DNA of 8,031 nucleotides from Bifidobacterium breve (GTDB lineage: Bacteria > Actinomycetota > Acidimicrobiia > IMCC26256 > PALSA-555): NCBI GenBank assembly GCA_945889545.1, contig CAMDCC010000128.1, forward strand, positions 1 through 8,031. Direction: 5' to 3'. The first letter of the stretch is position 1; every line of letters starts with the position of its first letter. Under the pieces are notes generated by a model. The model searched no databases. It was not told the DNA's origin and worked only from the letters and a program-made list of their open reading frames with translations. This document shows, one piece after another, positions 1 through 6,574 of this stretch. The position numbers were made by a program, and so were the translations under genes.

Positions 1-160
1 TGCTCACCATGTTTGGTCGATTCCGCTCCGGCGTCCCGGCTCGCCACAACGGGTCGATTTGCTGCGCCGTCCCGCTCGTCCGAGCACGGCTCCGCTCCTC
101 TCCTCGGCCACGCCTCCGCTACATCTCGGTGTGTCGGAGCGTACCGGAGGGCCTCTCGGT

Positions 161-166
161 TACCCT
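161..166 (+). promoter_or_regulatory. Candidate -10 box of a leaderless promoter for the first SDR gene
   Basis: TACCCT matches the TANNNT pattern of actinobacterial -10 boxes. It ends 7 bases before the ATG at 174, the spacing expected if transcription starts at the A of the start codon. No ribosome binding site lies at a normal distance: the only purine-rich run, GGAGGG at 146-151, is 22 bases away. No convincing -35 box is visible, which is common for leaderless promoters in this group. This is inference from spacing and motif alone. Confidence 0.35.
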
Positions 167-173
167 CCGCGCC

Positions 174-965
174 ATGGGACGGCTTGATGAGCGGGTGGCG
201 ATCGTGACGGGCGCGGGGCAGGGGATCGGCCGGGGTGTGGCCCGTCGGTTCGCGAGGGAAGGCGCCACGGTGGTGATCGCCGAGGTGAACCCGGCGACGG
301 GCGAGCAGGTGGCAGGCGACATCGTGGAAGAGCTCGGCGGCACAGCGCGCTTCATGCCTACCGATGTGCTCGAGAAGGACCAAGTGCTCGGGATGGTGGG
401 CGCAACCGTCGAAGAGTTCGGTCGCGTCGACATCCTTGTGAACAACGCGTACGCCGCCGGCGGCTTCGACCGGCTCGAGCGCAAGCCCGACGAAGACCTG
501 TGGCTCGCGTTCCGCGGCGGCCCACTCCACACCTTCTGGGCGATGCAAGCGGTGTTCCCGCACATGAAAGCGCAAGGGTGGGGCCGCATCATCAACTTCG
601 TGTCGCTCAACGGCATCAACGCGCACCAGTACTCCGTGGATTACAACGCGGCCAAGGAAGGCATCCGGGCCATCACGCGCACCGCAGCCCGGGAGTGGGC
701 GAAGCACAACATCCTCGTGAATGCGATCGCGCCCGCGGCGGCATCGCCGGCGTACGTGACGTTCGCCGAGGCTGCGCCCGAGAATGCCAAGGAGATGCTC
801 AAGCAGAACCCCATCGGGCGCATGGGTGATCCCGAGCACGACATCGGCGGTGTCGCGCTCTTCCTCGCGACCGAGGACAGCGATTACATCACCGGCATGA
901 CGATGCTGGCCGACGGCGGCAGCCACATCAACGGGGTGCTCTGGGATCCCCCGATGCCGGACTGA
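174..965 (+). CDS. SDR family NAD(P)-dependent oxidoreductase (FabG-like)
   Basis: A 263-residue classical short-chain dehydrogenase/reductase, expected to be cytosolic and to interconvert a hydroxyl and a keto group using NAD(H) or NADP(H). Visible motifs are the Rossmann glycine motif TGAGQGIG (residues 12-19), an acidic residue at the end of strand beta-2 (E37, favouring NAD), D64 in TDV, NNAY (90-93), catalytic Ser144, and YNAAK with Tyr157 and Lys161. The C-terminal IGRMGDPEHDIGGVALFLA and ADGG segments are typical of FabG-like members. The fourth member of the classical tetrad, the helix-4 Asn, aligns with Gly116 (FRGGPL), so that position is unusual. The frame is open upstream to position 9, but homology begins at MGRLDERVAIVTG, so ATG 174 is preferred. 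The stop is 4 bases before the enoyl-CoA hydratase gene, suggesting an operon. The substrate is not predictable. Confidence 0.9.
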   Translation: MGRLDERVAIVTGAGQGIGRGVARRFAREGATVVIAEVNPATGEQVAGDIVEELGGTARFMPTDVLEKDQVLGMVGATVEEFGRVDILVNNAYAAGGFDRLERKPDEDLWLAFRGGPLHTFWAMQAVFPHMKAQGWGRIINFVSLNGINAHQYSVDYNAAKEGIRAITRTAAREWAKHNILVNAIAPAAASPAYVTFAEAAPENAKEMLKQNPIGRMGDPEHDIGGVALFLATEDSDYITGMTMLADGGSHINGVLWDPPMPD

Positions 966-969
966 TCGA

Positions 970-1812
970 GTGGCCTACGAGGAGTTGAGCGCGATCTCGG
1001 TCGAGGTCGAGCGTGGGGTGGCCTGGGCCACGATTGATCACCCGCCGATGAACCTGTGGGACCGAGCGTTCACCGGCGATCTCGTGGGCTTGATCGGCGG
1101 CTTCGAACGCGACGACGCGTCACGCGTGCTCGTGCTGGCCAGTGCCGATCCGGAGTTCTTCATCGCGCATGCCGACGTACAGATGATCCGCGATATGCCC
1201 GCCGATGTGCAGGGCACGCCGGGCGCACCGGCCCCCGTCAACGTGCTGCTGGAACGTTTGCGAATCATGCCCAAGGTGTCGATCGCCGCGATCGGAGGCA
1301 TCGCCCGAGGTGGTGGTTCGGAGATCGCGCTCGCCTGTGACATGCGGATCGCGGCACGTTCGGCTCGGCTCAATCAGCCGGAGGTGGCGCTTGGGATCAT
1401 CCCCGGTGCTGGCGGCACGCAGCGTCTCACCCGTCTCGTGGGGCGGGCGCGCGCCCTCGAGATCATCCTAGGGTGCGCCGACGTGTCGGGCGAGGAGGCC
1501 GCGGCGATCGGGTACGTGAACCGAGTCGTTGACGACGATCAGCTCGTGCCGGTGGCGCGAGCACTGGCTGAGCGCATTGCCGCGCAGCCGGTGGCGGCAG
1601 TCGCCGCGGCGAAGAGCGCCGTCAATGCGGCGGGCACCGACGTGGATGCCGGGTTCGCGGTGGAGGCCGAGGCCTTCCGGGGCACGCTCACCGACGACGT
1701 TCGTCAACGAATGCAGCGCTTCCTTGACGCGGGCGGCCAGACCCGCGTTGGCGAGCAGGATCTCGATCCGCTCTTCGCCCAGATGGCCGAATTCGAGGCG
1801 AAGGGGCCGTGA
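970..1812 (+). CDS. Enoyl-CoA hydratase/isomerase family protein (crotonase fold)
   Basis: A 280-residue protein of the usual crotonase length, starting at GTG 970. The family adds water across the double bond of 2-enoyl-CoA thioesters in beta-oxidation or related acyl-CoA breakdown. Both glutamates used by true hydratases appear present: E118 in GGGSE and E138 in NQPEVALGIIPGAGGTQRL, the counterparts of rat mitochondrial Glu144 and Glu164. The oxyanion-hole region around residues 64-69 reads FIAHAD rather than the commoner AGAD form, with His in place of Gly. The second oxyanion-hole element is the glycine run at 114-116. The insert at residues 77-90 is Pro/Ala/Gly rich. The gene begins 4 bases after the preceding SDR and ends in a GTGA overlap with the next SDR, so it is probably translated from the same message. 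Hydratase activity is likely, but isomerase or another crotonase reaction is possible. Confidence 0.9.
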   Translation: MAYEELSAISVEVERGVAWATIDHPPMNLWDRAFTGDLVGLIGGFERDDASRVLVLASADPEFFIAHADVQMIRDMPADVQGTPGAPAPVNVLLERLRIMPKVSIAAIGGIARGGGSEIALACDMRIAARSARLNQPEVALGIIPGAGGTQRLTRLVGRARALEIILGCADVSGEEAAAIGYVNRVVDDDQLVPVARALAERIAAQPVAAVAAAKSAVNAAGTDVDAGFAVEAEAFRGTLTDDVRQRMQRFLDAGGQTRVGEQDLDPLFAQMAEFEAKGP

Positions 1813-2645
1813 GCGACTTCGCGGGCAAGGTCGCGTGGATCGCCGGTGCGGCCCGTCCACCGGGGATCGGTCGGGCCGTGGCGGTGCAGCTCGCTCGGCT
1901 CGGCGCCGACATCGCATGTGTCGATGTGGTTGACGAAGCGGCTGCGACCGATCCCAATCAGGCGTACGCAGTGACCGCAGCCGCACTCGAAGCGACGGCA
2001 GAAGCTGTGCGCGCGGAAGGCCGACGAGCGCTGGTGCTGCCTGTCGATCTGACGGACGAGTCCGGCGTGAATGAGTCGGTGGTAGCAACAGTGCGCGAGC
2101 TCGGGCGCATCGACGTCGGCTGCAACCTCTCGGGTGGCACCGGACCCGCGTTGGGGAACGGCTCGCTCATTGATCTCGACGTCGACGGCTGGCATACCGC
2201 GCTCGACATCAACCTCACCGCAGCCTGGCTCGGCACTCGAGCGTGTGCGCGACAGATGATCGAGCAGGGTCACGGTGGAGCGATCGTCAACCTGTCGTCC
2301 TCGGCGGCGATCGCCGGAGCAGCAGGGGTCGGCGCGTTCTCCGCGGCGCGAGCAGGAGTGAACCGCCTCACTGAAGTGCTCGCGTCGGAGCTGGGACCGC
2401 ACAACATCCGCGTGAACGCCGTGTGTCCGCGTGGGATTGAACCGGGCGCCGTCGGCAACCCAGGTCTCGTGCGCCGTGCCGAGCGCGATGCTGGTGGGCT
2501 CGAGGAGTGGGCACGCCAGACGATTCCGCTCGGGCGGATGCAGACCGCCGACGAGACCGCGGCGGTCGCCGTGTTCCTCGCCAGCGATGCCGCCAGCTTC
2601 GTGAGCGGCCAGTCGATCGTGGTCGCCGGTGGCCCCCACGTGTGA
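1809..2645 (+). CDS. SDR family protein with substituted catalytic residues
   Basis: A 278-residue protein with the SDR fold: strand beta-1 with a glycine motif carrying a short insertion (AGAARPPGIGRA, 12-23), Asp39 after beta-2 (favouring NAD), PVDLTD (78-83), the helix-4 Asn (N135 in DINL), NLSSS (161-165), and a C-terminal GRMQTADETAAVAVFLASDAA-type segment. The YxxxK catalytic motif reads FSAAR, so Tyr becomes Phe177 and Lys becomes Arg181, and the NNAG motif is NLSG. The Ser (S164) is retained. The codons TTC and CGA are unambiguous and the flanking residues align without a shift, so this is not a frame error. A long stretch between beta-2 and beta-3 (about 42-70) recalls mycofactocin-associated SDRs, but this is only a resemblance. 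GTG 1809 overlaps the preceding stop (GTGA) and has a purine-rich GAAGGGG just upstream. It may be a non-catalytic partner subunit or use altered chemistry. Confidence 0.85.
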   Translation: MSDFAGKVAWIAGAARPPGIGRAVAVQLARLGADIACVDVVDEAAATDPNQAYAVTAAALEATAEAVRAEGRRALVLPVDLTDESGVNESVVATVRELGRIDVGCNLSGGTGPALGNGSLIDLDVDGWHTALDINLTAAWLGTRACARQMIEQGHGGAIVNLSSSAAIAGAAGVGAFSAARAGVNRLTEVLASELGPHNIRVNAVCPRGIEPGAVGNPGLVRRAERDAGGLEEWARQTIPLGRMQTADETAAVAVFLASDAASFVSGQSIVVAGGPHV

Positions 2646-2655
2646 AACTGCGCCC

Positions 2656-3732
2656 ATGAAAGCCGCGGTGTTGCGGGAGTATGGGGGCAAGATGTCGGTC
2701 GAGGAGCTCACGCTCCGTGCACCGGGGCCAAACGAGGTGCACGTGCACTTGGCCGCATGCGGCGTGTGCCACTCCGATCTCTCGGTGCAGCAGGGGATCA
2801 TGCCGATCCCGGTCCCGTGTGTGCTCGGGCACGAAGGTGCCGGCACGATCGTCGAAGTCGGCAGCGCGGTCACCAACGTCAAGGAGGGAGACCACGTCAT
2901 CATGGCGCCCATCGCGCCGTGTCGAACCTGCTTCTTCTGCCTACGGGGCCAGCCCACACTGTGCGAGCACGGCTTCGACCACATGTTCTCGGCGTACGCG
3001 CACGCCGGGAGTGAGCCGATCGGTCCTGGCCTCGGCCCAGCCGCGTTTGGCGAGGAGACGATCGTTCCCGCCAGCTCCGTCGTGCCGATTGACGCGTCGT
3101 TCCCCATCGAGATCGCCGCGCTCATCGGATGCGGCGTTGTGACCGGTGTCGGATCGGTCGTGAACTCGGCCAAGGTTCCGCCAGGCGCAACGGTTGCCGT
3201 CATCGGGTGTGGCGGCGTCGGACTTGCTGCCATCCAAGCCGCCCGCATGTCGGGCGCGTCACAGATCATCGCCGTCGACCGTGTCGCTGAACGGCTCGGC
3301 CACGCAACCGACAGCGGTGCCACCAACGCAGTCGACGCGAGCAGCGGCGATCCGGTCGCCGCGGTACGCGAGCTCACCGATGGACGCGGCGTCGACTACT
3401 CCTTCGAGGTGGTCGGTCTCTCGGCCACGATCAGTCAGGCGTACGACATGGCTCGACGGGGTGGCACGGTCACGATCGTCGGCGCCGGTGCCTTCGACGA
3501 CATGGTCTCGTTCTCGGCCGCACAGCTCATGGTCGACGGCCGCACGGTGCGAGGCTGTGTGTTCGGCTCTACCGACCCGCTGCGTGACTTCCCGCGCCTC
3601 GTACGCTGGCAGGAGCGAGGGCTCCTCGATCTCGAACGGTTGGTGACGCGCCGCATCGGTCTCGACGACATCGACGAGGCGTTCGGCGAGATGCTCGACG
3701 GCAAGGGCGCGCGCAGCGTCATCGTGTTCTGA
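2656..3732 (+). CDS. Zinc-dependent alcohol dehydrogenase, class III-like
   Basis: A 358-residue medium-chain dehydrogenase that should oxidise an alcohol to an aldehyde or ketone with NAD. All zinc ligands are visible: catalytic Cys35 (in CGVCHSD), His59 with Glu60 (GHE) and Cys159 (GCGV), and the four structural-zinc cysteines C89, C92, C95 and C103. The coenzyme domain carries GCGGVG (184-189) and Asp208 after IIAV, the usual NAD determinant. The GVGSVVNSAKVPPG segment resembles class III (formaldehyde/thiol-adduct) and NDMA-dependent bacterial enzymes. That resemblance does not establish the substrate. The frame is open to GTG 2629 inside the SDR, but homology starts at MKAAVLREYG, so ATG 2656 is chosen. 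It lies 10 bases after the preceding stop and is the last gene of the tight operon. No strong ribosome binding site is seen. Confidence 0.92.
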   Translation: MKAAVLREYGGKMSVEELTLRAPGPNEVHVHLAACGVCHSDLSVQQGIMPIPVPCVLGHEGAGTIVEVGSAVTNVKEGDHVIMAPIAPCRTCFFCLRGQPTLCEHGFDHMFSAYAHAGSEPIGPGLGPAAFGEETIVPASSVVPIDASFPIEIAALIGCGVVTGVGSVVNSAKVPPGATVAVIGCGGVGLAAIQAARMSGASQIIAVDRVAERLGHATDSGATNAVDASSGDPVAAVRELTDGRGVDYSFEVVGLSATISQAYDMARRGGTVTIVGAGAFDDMVSFSAAQLMVDGRTVRGCVFGSTDPLRDFPRLVRWQERGLLDLERLVTRRIGLDDIDEAFGEMLDGKGARSVIVF

Positions 3733-3837
3733 CTGGCGGATGGTGGCAGTGCCGATACGAAGCGAGCAGAGCGGATGGATCGAGCGGAGCGGGAGCGTAG
3801 CCATGAAGGCAGACTCGATTCTTGACTCCCCAGCATC
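3733..3837 (+). repeat. Intergenic spacer with GAGC-rich low-complexity repeat (core 3759-3800)
   Basis: Within about 40 bases the tetramer GAGC occurs five times (aGCGAGCAGAGCGG, then CGAGCGGAGC and GGGAGCG). A related run of GCGGAG/GAGCGG is found on the minus strand of the 5' intergenic region (about 76-120). This may be a dispersed intergenic repeat of the genome. A 33-codon frame (ATG 3740, stop 3839-3841) runs through it and overlaps the GTG start of the next SDR by GTGA. No terminator with a T-tract and no ribosome binding site for the SDR is visible. Two copies in one window are weak evidence for a repeat family. Confidence 0.35.
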
Positions 3838-4617
3838 GTGAACATCCTCGTCACGGGTGCGTCGTCAGGCATCGGCGCGGCGCTCGCCCGGGCGCTCGCC
3901 GCGCGTGGCGACACAGTTGGCTTGGTGGCCCGTCGAGAGGACCGGCTCAACACCGTGCTTACCGAGTGCATCGGGGCGTCGCCGAATTCGCAACGGTGGG
4001 TGGCCGATCTTGAAGACCTCGACCGCGCGCAGGCCGTCGCGCTGGAAGCGTGGGACGCGTTCGGTGGGCTCGATGTGCTCGTGAACAACGCGGCCATCCC
4101 ACAGGTATCCCACGTAACCAAGCTCGCGCTCAGCGAGGTGGAGCGGCAGATGCGGGTGAACTACCTGTCGCCCGTCGCCATGACGATGGCGGTGCTCCCA
4201 CGGATGCTCGAACGCGGGAGCGGCACGATCGTGAACGTGGGCAGCGTCGGCGGGCGCCTCGGCATCGGACGCGAGACGGCGTACTCGGGGGCGAAGTTCG
4301 CACTCAGCGGTTGGAGCGAAGCGCTCGCACTCGACCTGTGGGAGACAGGCGTGAACGTGAAGCTCGTCACGCCCGGCGCGGTCGATACCGAGATCTGGAC
4401 CCATCCCGACGTCGAGCCCACCGACTACGACGGTGACAAGGCGTCACCGGAAGCGGTGGCAGCAGAGATCGTCCCGTTCCTCACCGACGATCGCTTCGAG
4501 ATCTGCCCGCCCGAGAGCCAGGGCATGGCCGCGATCATCAAAGGCAAGTCCAACGACGTCGATGCCTTCCTCAAAGGCACCGCAGCCTGGGAAGCCCAAG
4601 CACGCGCAAAGGGCTGA
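3838..4617 (+). CDS. SDR family NADP(H)-dependent oxidoreductase
   Basis: A 259-residue classical SDR with the full catalytic set: TGASSGIG (6-13), NNAA (83-86), helix-4 Asn108 (RVNYL), Ser136 in VNVGSVGG, and YSGAK with Tyr149 and Lys153, followed by VTPGAVDTE (177-185). The basic pair in ARREDRL (31-37) after beta-2 indicates NADP(H) preference, unlike the two SDRs upstream, which have acidic residues there. The C-terminal part (about 205-259) resembles the DltE/YdfG-like reductase type, with a PEAVAAEIV segment and no ADGG-type tail. The GTG start is set by homology, since only one residue precedes the beta-1 strand. No ribosome binding site is present upstream. The gene is 105 bases after the alcohol dehydrogenase on the same strand and may be read with it. 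The substrate is unknown. Confidence 0.9.
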   Translation: MNILVTGASSGIGAALARALAARGDTVGLVARREDRLNTVLTECIGASPNSQRWVADLEDLDRAQAVALEAWDAFGGLDVLVNNAAIPQVSHVTKLALSEVERQMRVNYLSPVAMTMAVLPRMLERGSGTIVNVGSVGGRLGIGRETAYSGAKFALSGWSEALALDLWETGVNVKLVTPGAVDTEIWTHPDVEPTDYDGDKASPEAVAAEIVPFLTDDRFEICPPESQGMAAIIKGKSNDVDAFLKGTAAWEAQARAKG

Positions 4618-4666
4618 ATCGGGCTGTGGGGCAACCTTCGGACCAAGTCGAGCGTCGCTGGTGGAT

Positions 4667-5872
4667 ATGAGGAACAGCAACAGAAGGTGTCGGCGCGTCA
4701 CGGCGGCCGCAGGCTTCGCCCTCGCGATCGTCAGCGTCGCCGGCGGGAGCGCCGGCTCGAAGGTCGTGCCGTTTCGCGAGATAGACGACGGGGCCGCGAC
4801 GATCGCAGAGCTGAGAGAGCGCCCGATCGAGCTGCCATCGCTCGCGCAGCACGAGCGATGCCCGCTTCAGCCGATCACGCTGGTCGAGGGTGCTGACGTT
4901 CGCGGGACGCAAGCCGGACCGGTCGCAGCCGTCATCGTTCCTGAGGTCGCGGCGTACTTCAGCGTGCCGTCGACGGGCGATCAAGAACGGGCGGTCGGCA
5001 AGATCCTCTGGCTCGTCCAGGCCGATCAGCCTGCCCTGCTCGCTCGGGGCCGCCAGCTCGACGGCACCGGGACACTCCGCTTCGGCAACGACAATGCCAA
5101 GGAGCTGGTGCTCGATCAGGATGCGACGAGCACAGTCGGACCATCGTGGAGGGATCAGCCGTCAGGCCCGAGCATCACCCGCTCAGGTTGCTACGCCGTG
5201 CAGATCGACGGTCCTGATTTCCAGGCGGTCATCGTGTTCAGCGCTCACGCATTCGGGGCGTCGGCGGTGAAGAGCACGCGCTCGGTCAACGTACGCGATT
5301 TGAAACTCGACGACGGCGAGTCGCTGAAGGTTTCACTGCACCCGTCCGATGTGCCGATCGAGATCGACACGTCGGAACGCGAGGTGGAGGTGTGCCCGAG
5401 CGGCTGGCCTTCGTACGCAGGATTCCTCGAATGCATCCCAGTCGATGCCGATGGTCACGTCGCCCTGCCGAGCACGAAGAACTCGTTGTTTCACCTCGGG
5501 TTCATTGTTCAGGGCATCGACAAGCAGGGGGTTCGACTCTCGCGGCTCACGATCACCTACGAGCTCGAGGATGGGTTCTTCATGTTGCTCCCGCCACCGA
5601 TCGCGCCTGGGAATACGACCGCCCGCTTCATTGTGACGCCCGTGCGGAGAACCAGCATCGGCGTCGGACCGTACGAGCCCGAGATCGACCACTTCGCTCG
5701 CGGCGCGAAGGTCGTTCTTCAGCAGAACGGGACGCGGATCCGACGCGGCGGCATCCGGACGGGCCATGGCGACACGTACGGTCCGGTAAGGCTCGATCGC
5801 CCTGTCGAGATCGAGGTGCGGAACGCGGGGTCGAAGCCGGTCTCGGTCGACCTCCTCGTGGACTGGTTTTGA
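4667..5872 (+). CDS. Secreted protein of unknown function, two beta-rich regions
   Basis: A 401-residue protein with a Sec-type signal peptide: a basic n-region (RNSNRRCRR), a hydrophobic core at about 11-26 and a likely cleavage after SAG near residue 30. There is no lipobox. Residues about 85-195 form one region containing KILWLVQ, GRQLDGTGTLRFG, and later SGCYAVQIDGPDFQAVIVFSA. This LDG...W...GCY.QIDG...VIVF arrangement resembles segments I associate with uncharacterised exported actinobacterial proteins, but I cannot name a domain. Residues about 205-401 are predicted beta-rich, with repeated short hydrophobic strands and a C-terminal EIEVRNAGSKPVSVDLLVDW strand pair. Cysteines at 65, 175, 243 and 256 could form disulfides outside the cell. 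ATG 4667 is chosen because it begins the signal peptide; GTG 4661 is a close alternative. It starts 49 bases after the SDR and shows no link to its chemistry. Confidence 0.75.
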   Translation: MRNSNRRCRRVTAAAGFALAIVSVAGGSAGSKVVPFREIDDGAATIAELRERPIELPSLAQHERCPLQPITLVEGADVRGTQAGPVAAVIVPEVAAYFSVPSTGDQERAVGKILWLVQADQPALLARGRQLDGTGTLRFGNDNAKELVLDQDATSTVGPSWRDQPSGPSITRSGCYAVQIDGPDFQAVIVFSAHAFGASAVKSTRSVNVRDLKLDDGESLKVSLHPSDVPIEIDTSEREVEVCPSGWPSYAGFLECIPVDADGHVALPSTKNSLFHLGFIVQGIDKQGVRLSRLTITYELEDGFFMLLPPPIAPGNTTARFIVTPVRRTSIGVGPYEPEIDHFARGAKVVLQQNGTRIRRGGIRTGHGDTYGPVRLDRPVEIEVRNAGSKPVSVDLLVDWF

Positions 5873-5927
5873 ACGCCACTTGACCCAGAAAGAACGGTGA
5901 CGCAGGCTGCTTTCTCACGACCACGAC

Positions 5928-5933
5928 GGAGGG
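5928..5933 (+). promoter_or_regulatory. Ribosome binding site of the SnoaL-like gene
   Basis: GGAGGG lies 6 bases before ATG 5940. It is the clearest Shine-Dalgarno site in the window, fixes that start, and suggests stronger translation than the neighbouring genes. Confidence 0.7.
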
Positions 5934-5939
5934 CATCTC

Positions 5940-6335
5940 ATGGCAGACGCAAACGAGCAACTGGTGAGGGACGGCTACGCGGCATTCAGCGCGGGCGACA
6001 TGGAAAAGCTCGGCTCGTTGTACACGGACGACGTCGTCCAGAGCGTCCCTGGCAACAACCAGATCGCGGCCGACCACCAGGGTCGGGACGCCGTGCTCGG
6101 GTACTACGGAAAGCTCTTCGAGCTCACTGATGGAAACATGTCGGTTCAGCTCAAGACGGTCACGGTCGACGGTGACAAGGTTGCCGCGGTGCACGCGAAC
6201 ATCGCCGAGCGCAATGGCAAGAAGCTCGACAGCGACACGACGCTGAACTTCACGATCAAGGACGGCAAGATCACTCGCATCGACGAAGTCTCGTCCGACC
6301 AGGCCGCGGAAGACGCGTTCTGGGGTCAGGCCTGA
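5940..6335 (+). CDS. SnoaL-like / NTF2-fold small protein
   Basis: A 131-residue protein matching the usual length and pattern of the SnoaL-like branch of the NTF2 superfamily. An N-terminal helix (NEQLVRDGYAAFSAGDMEKL, 5-24) is followed by LYTDDVVQSVPG (27-38), a GRDAVLGYYGKLFEL helix (48-62) and four strands that form the curved sheet, ending in DGKITRIDEVSSD (107-119). Members are small cone-shaped proteins acting as cyclases, hydratases, isomerases or ligand binders. Their active-site residues vary, so function cannot be assigned from fold. No signal peptide is present, so it should be cytosolic. It has its own strong ribosome binding site and a 67-base upstream gap, and is followed by a hairpin, so it may be its own transcription unit. 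A role with the upstream dehydrogenases is possible but not shown. Confidence 0.85.
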   Translation: MADANEQLVRDGYAAFSAGDMEKLGSLYTDDVVQSVPGNNQIAADHQGRDAVLGYYGKLFELTDGNMSVQLKTVTVDGDKVAAVHANIAERNGKKLDSDTTLNFTIKDGKITRIDEVSSDQAAEDAFWGQA

Positions 6336-6341
6336 CTCATT

Positions 6342-6376
6342 GAAGCGTGAGGTCCGCTCAGCGGAGCCCACACTTC
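6342..6376. terminator. Candidate bidirectional hairpin terminator
   Basis: An imperfect inverted repeat beginning 6 bases after the SnoaL-like stop. Arms 6342-6357 and 6361-6376 pair at 13 of 16 positions around a 3-base loop, with the loop-proximal five pairs and the outer four pairs intact. There is no T-tract on either side, so intrinsic termination would be weak in the E. coli sense, though actinobacterial terminators often lack it. Its place between the plus-strand gene and the minus-strand remnant fits a shared terminator between convergent genes. Confidence 0.4.
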
Positions 6377-6386
6377 AACAAGAGCA

Positions 6387-6539
6387 TCATTCGCCCGGCG
6401 TGCCGACCAGTCGGCGCGCCGTGGCGACGATGTCGTCGGTCGACGAGCCCGGCGCGAACACTTCGCCCCCGCGCTCCGCGAGTCGCTTCGCCGCCCAACA
6501 GAAGTTCGCGGCCCTCCTCGACGAATCGACGAGCGATCT
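6387..6539 (-). pseudogene. C-terminal fragment of a broken minus-strand gene, family unknown
   Basis: Read on the minus strand, this frame runs 50 codons from just after a TAG (6540-6542) to a TGA (6387-6389). Nearly every codon has G or C in the third position, the pattern of the true genes around it, and the product reads naturally (for example AERGGEVFAPGSSTDD and VATARRLVG). There is no plausible start: only an internal GTG about 26 codons in. It therefore looks like the end of a gene whose 5' part has been lost or frameshifted near 6540. I do not recognise the family. The opposite plus-strand frame (6340-6543) is open but has a weaker codon pattern. A short intact gene using a non-standard start cannot be excluded. 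Confidence 0.45.
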
Positions 6540-6574
6540 CTAGTTCAGAGCCTGACGCTGGTCCTGGCGCAGAG

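Noticed and set aside
1..10. Possible start of a divergent minus-strand gene (ATG GTG AGC on the complement of 10 to 1)
   Set aside because: Only three codons are inside the window, so it cannot be supported. A divergent gene here is possible, which would make 11-173 a shared promoter region.
9..173. N-terminal extension of the first SDR from the upstream in-frame start
   Set aside because: The 55 extra residues are Arg/Ser/Pro rich, unlike an SDR N-terminus or a signal peptide, and the SDR fold begins right after ATG 174.
1704..3377. A 557-codon open frame on the minus strand
   Set aside because: It lies antisense to three well-supported genes and crosses their junctions, has no recognisable motif and has a shadow-like Ser/Arg/Thr/Pro composition typical of antisense frames in GC-rich DNA.
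5880..5908. TTGACC as a -35 box for the SnoaL-like gene
   Set aside because: At 17-base spacing the -10 position reads CAGGCT, a poor match, so the promoter cannot be supported.
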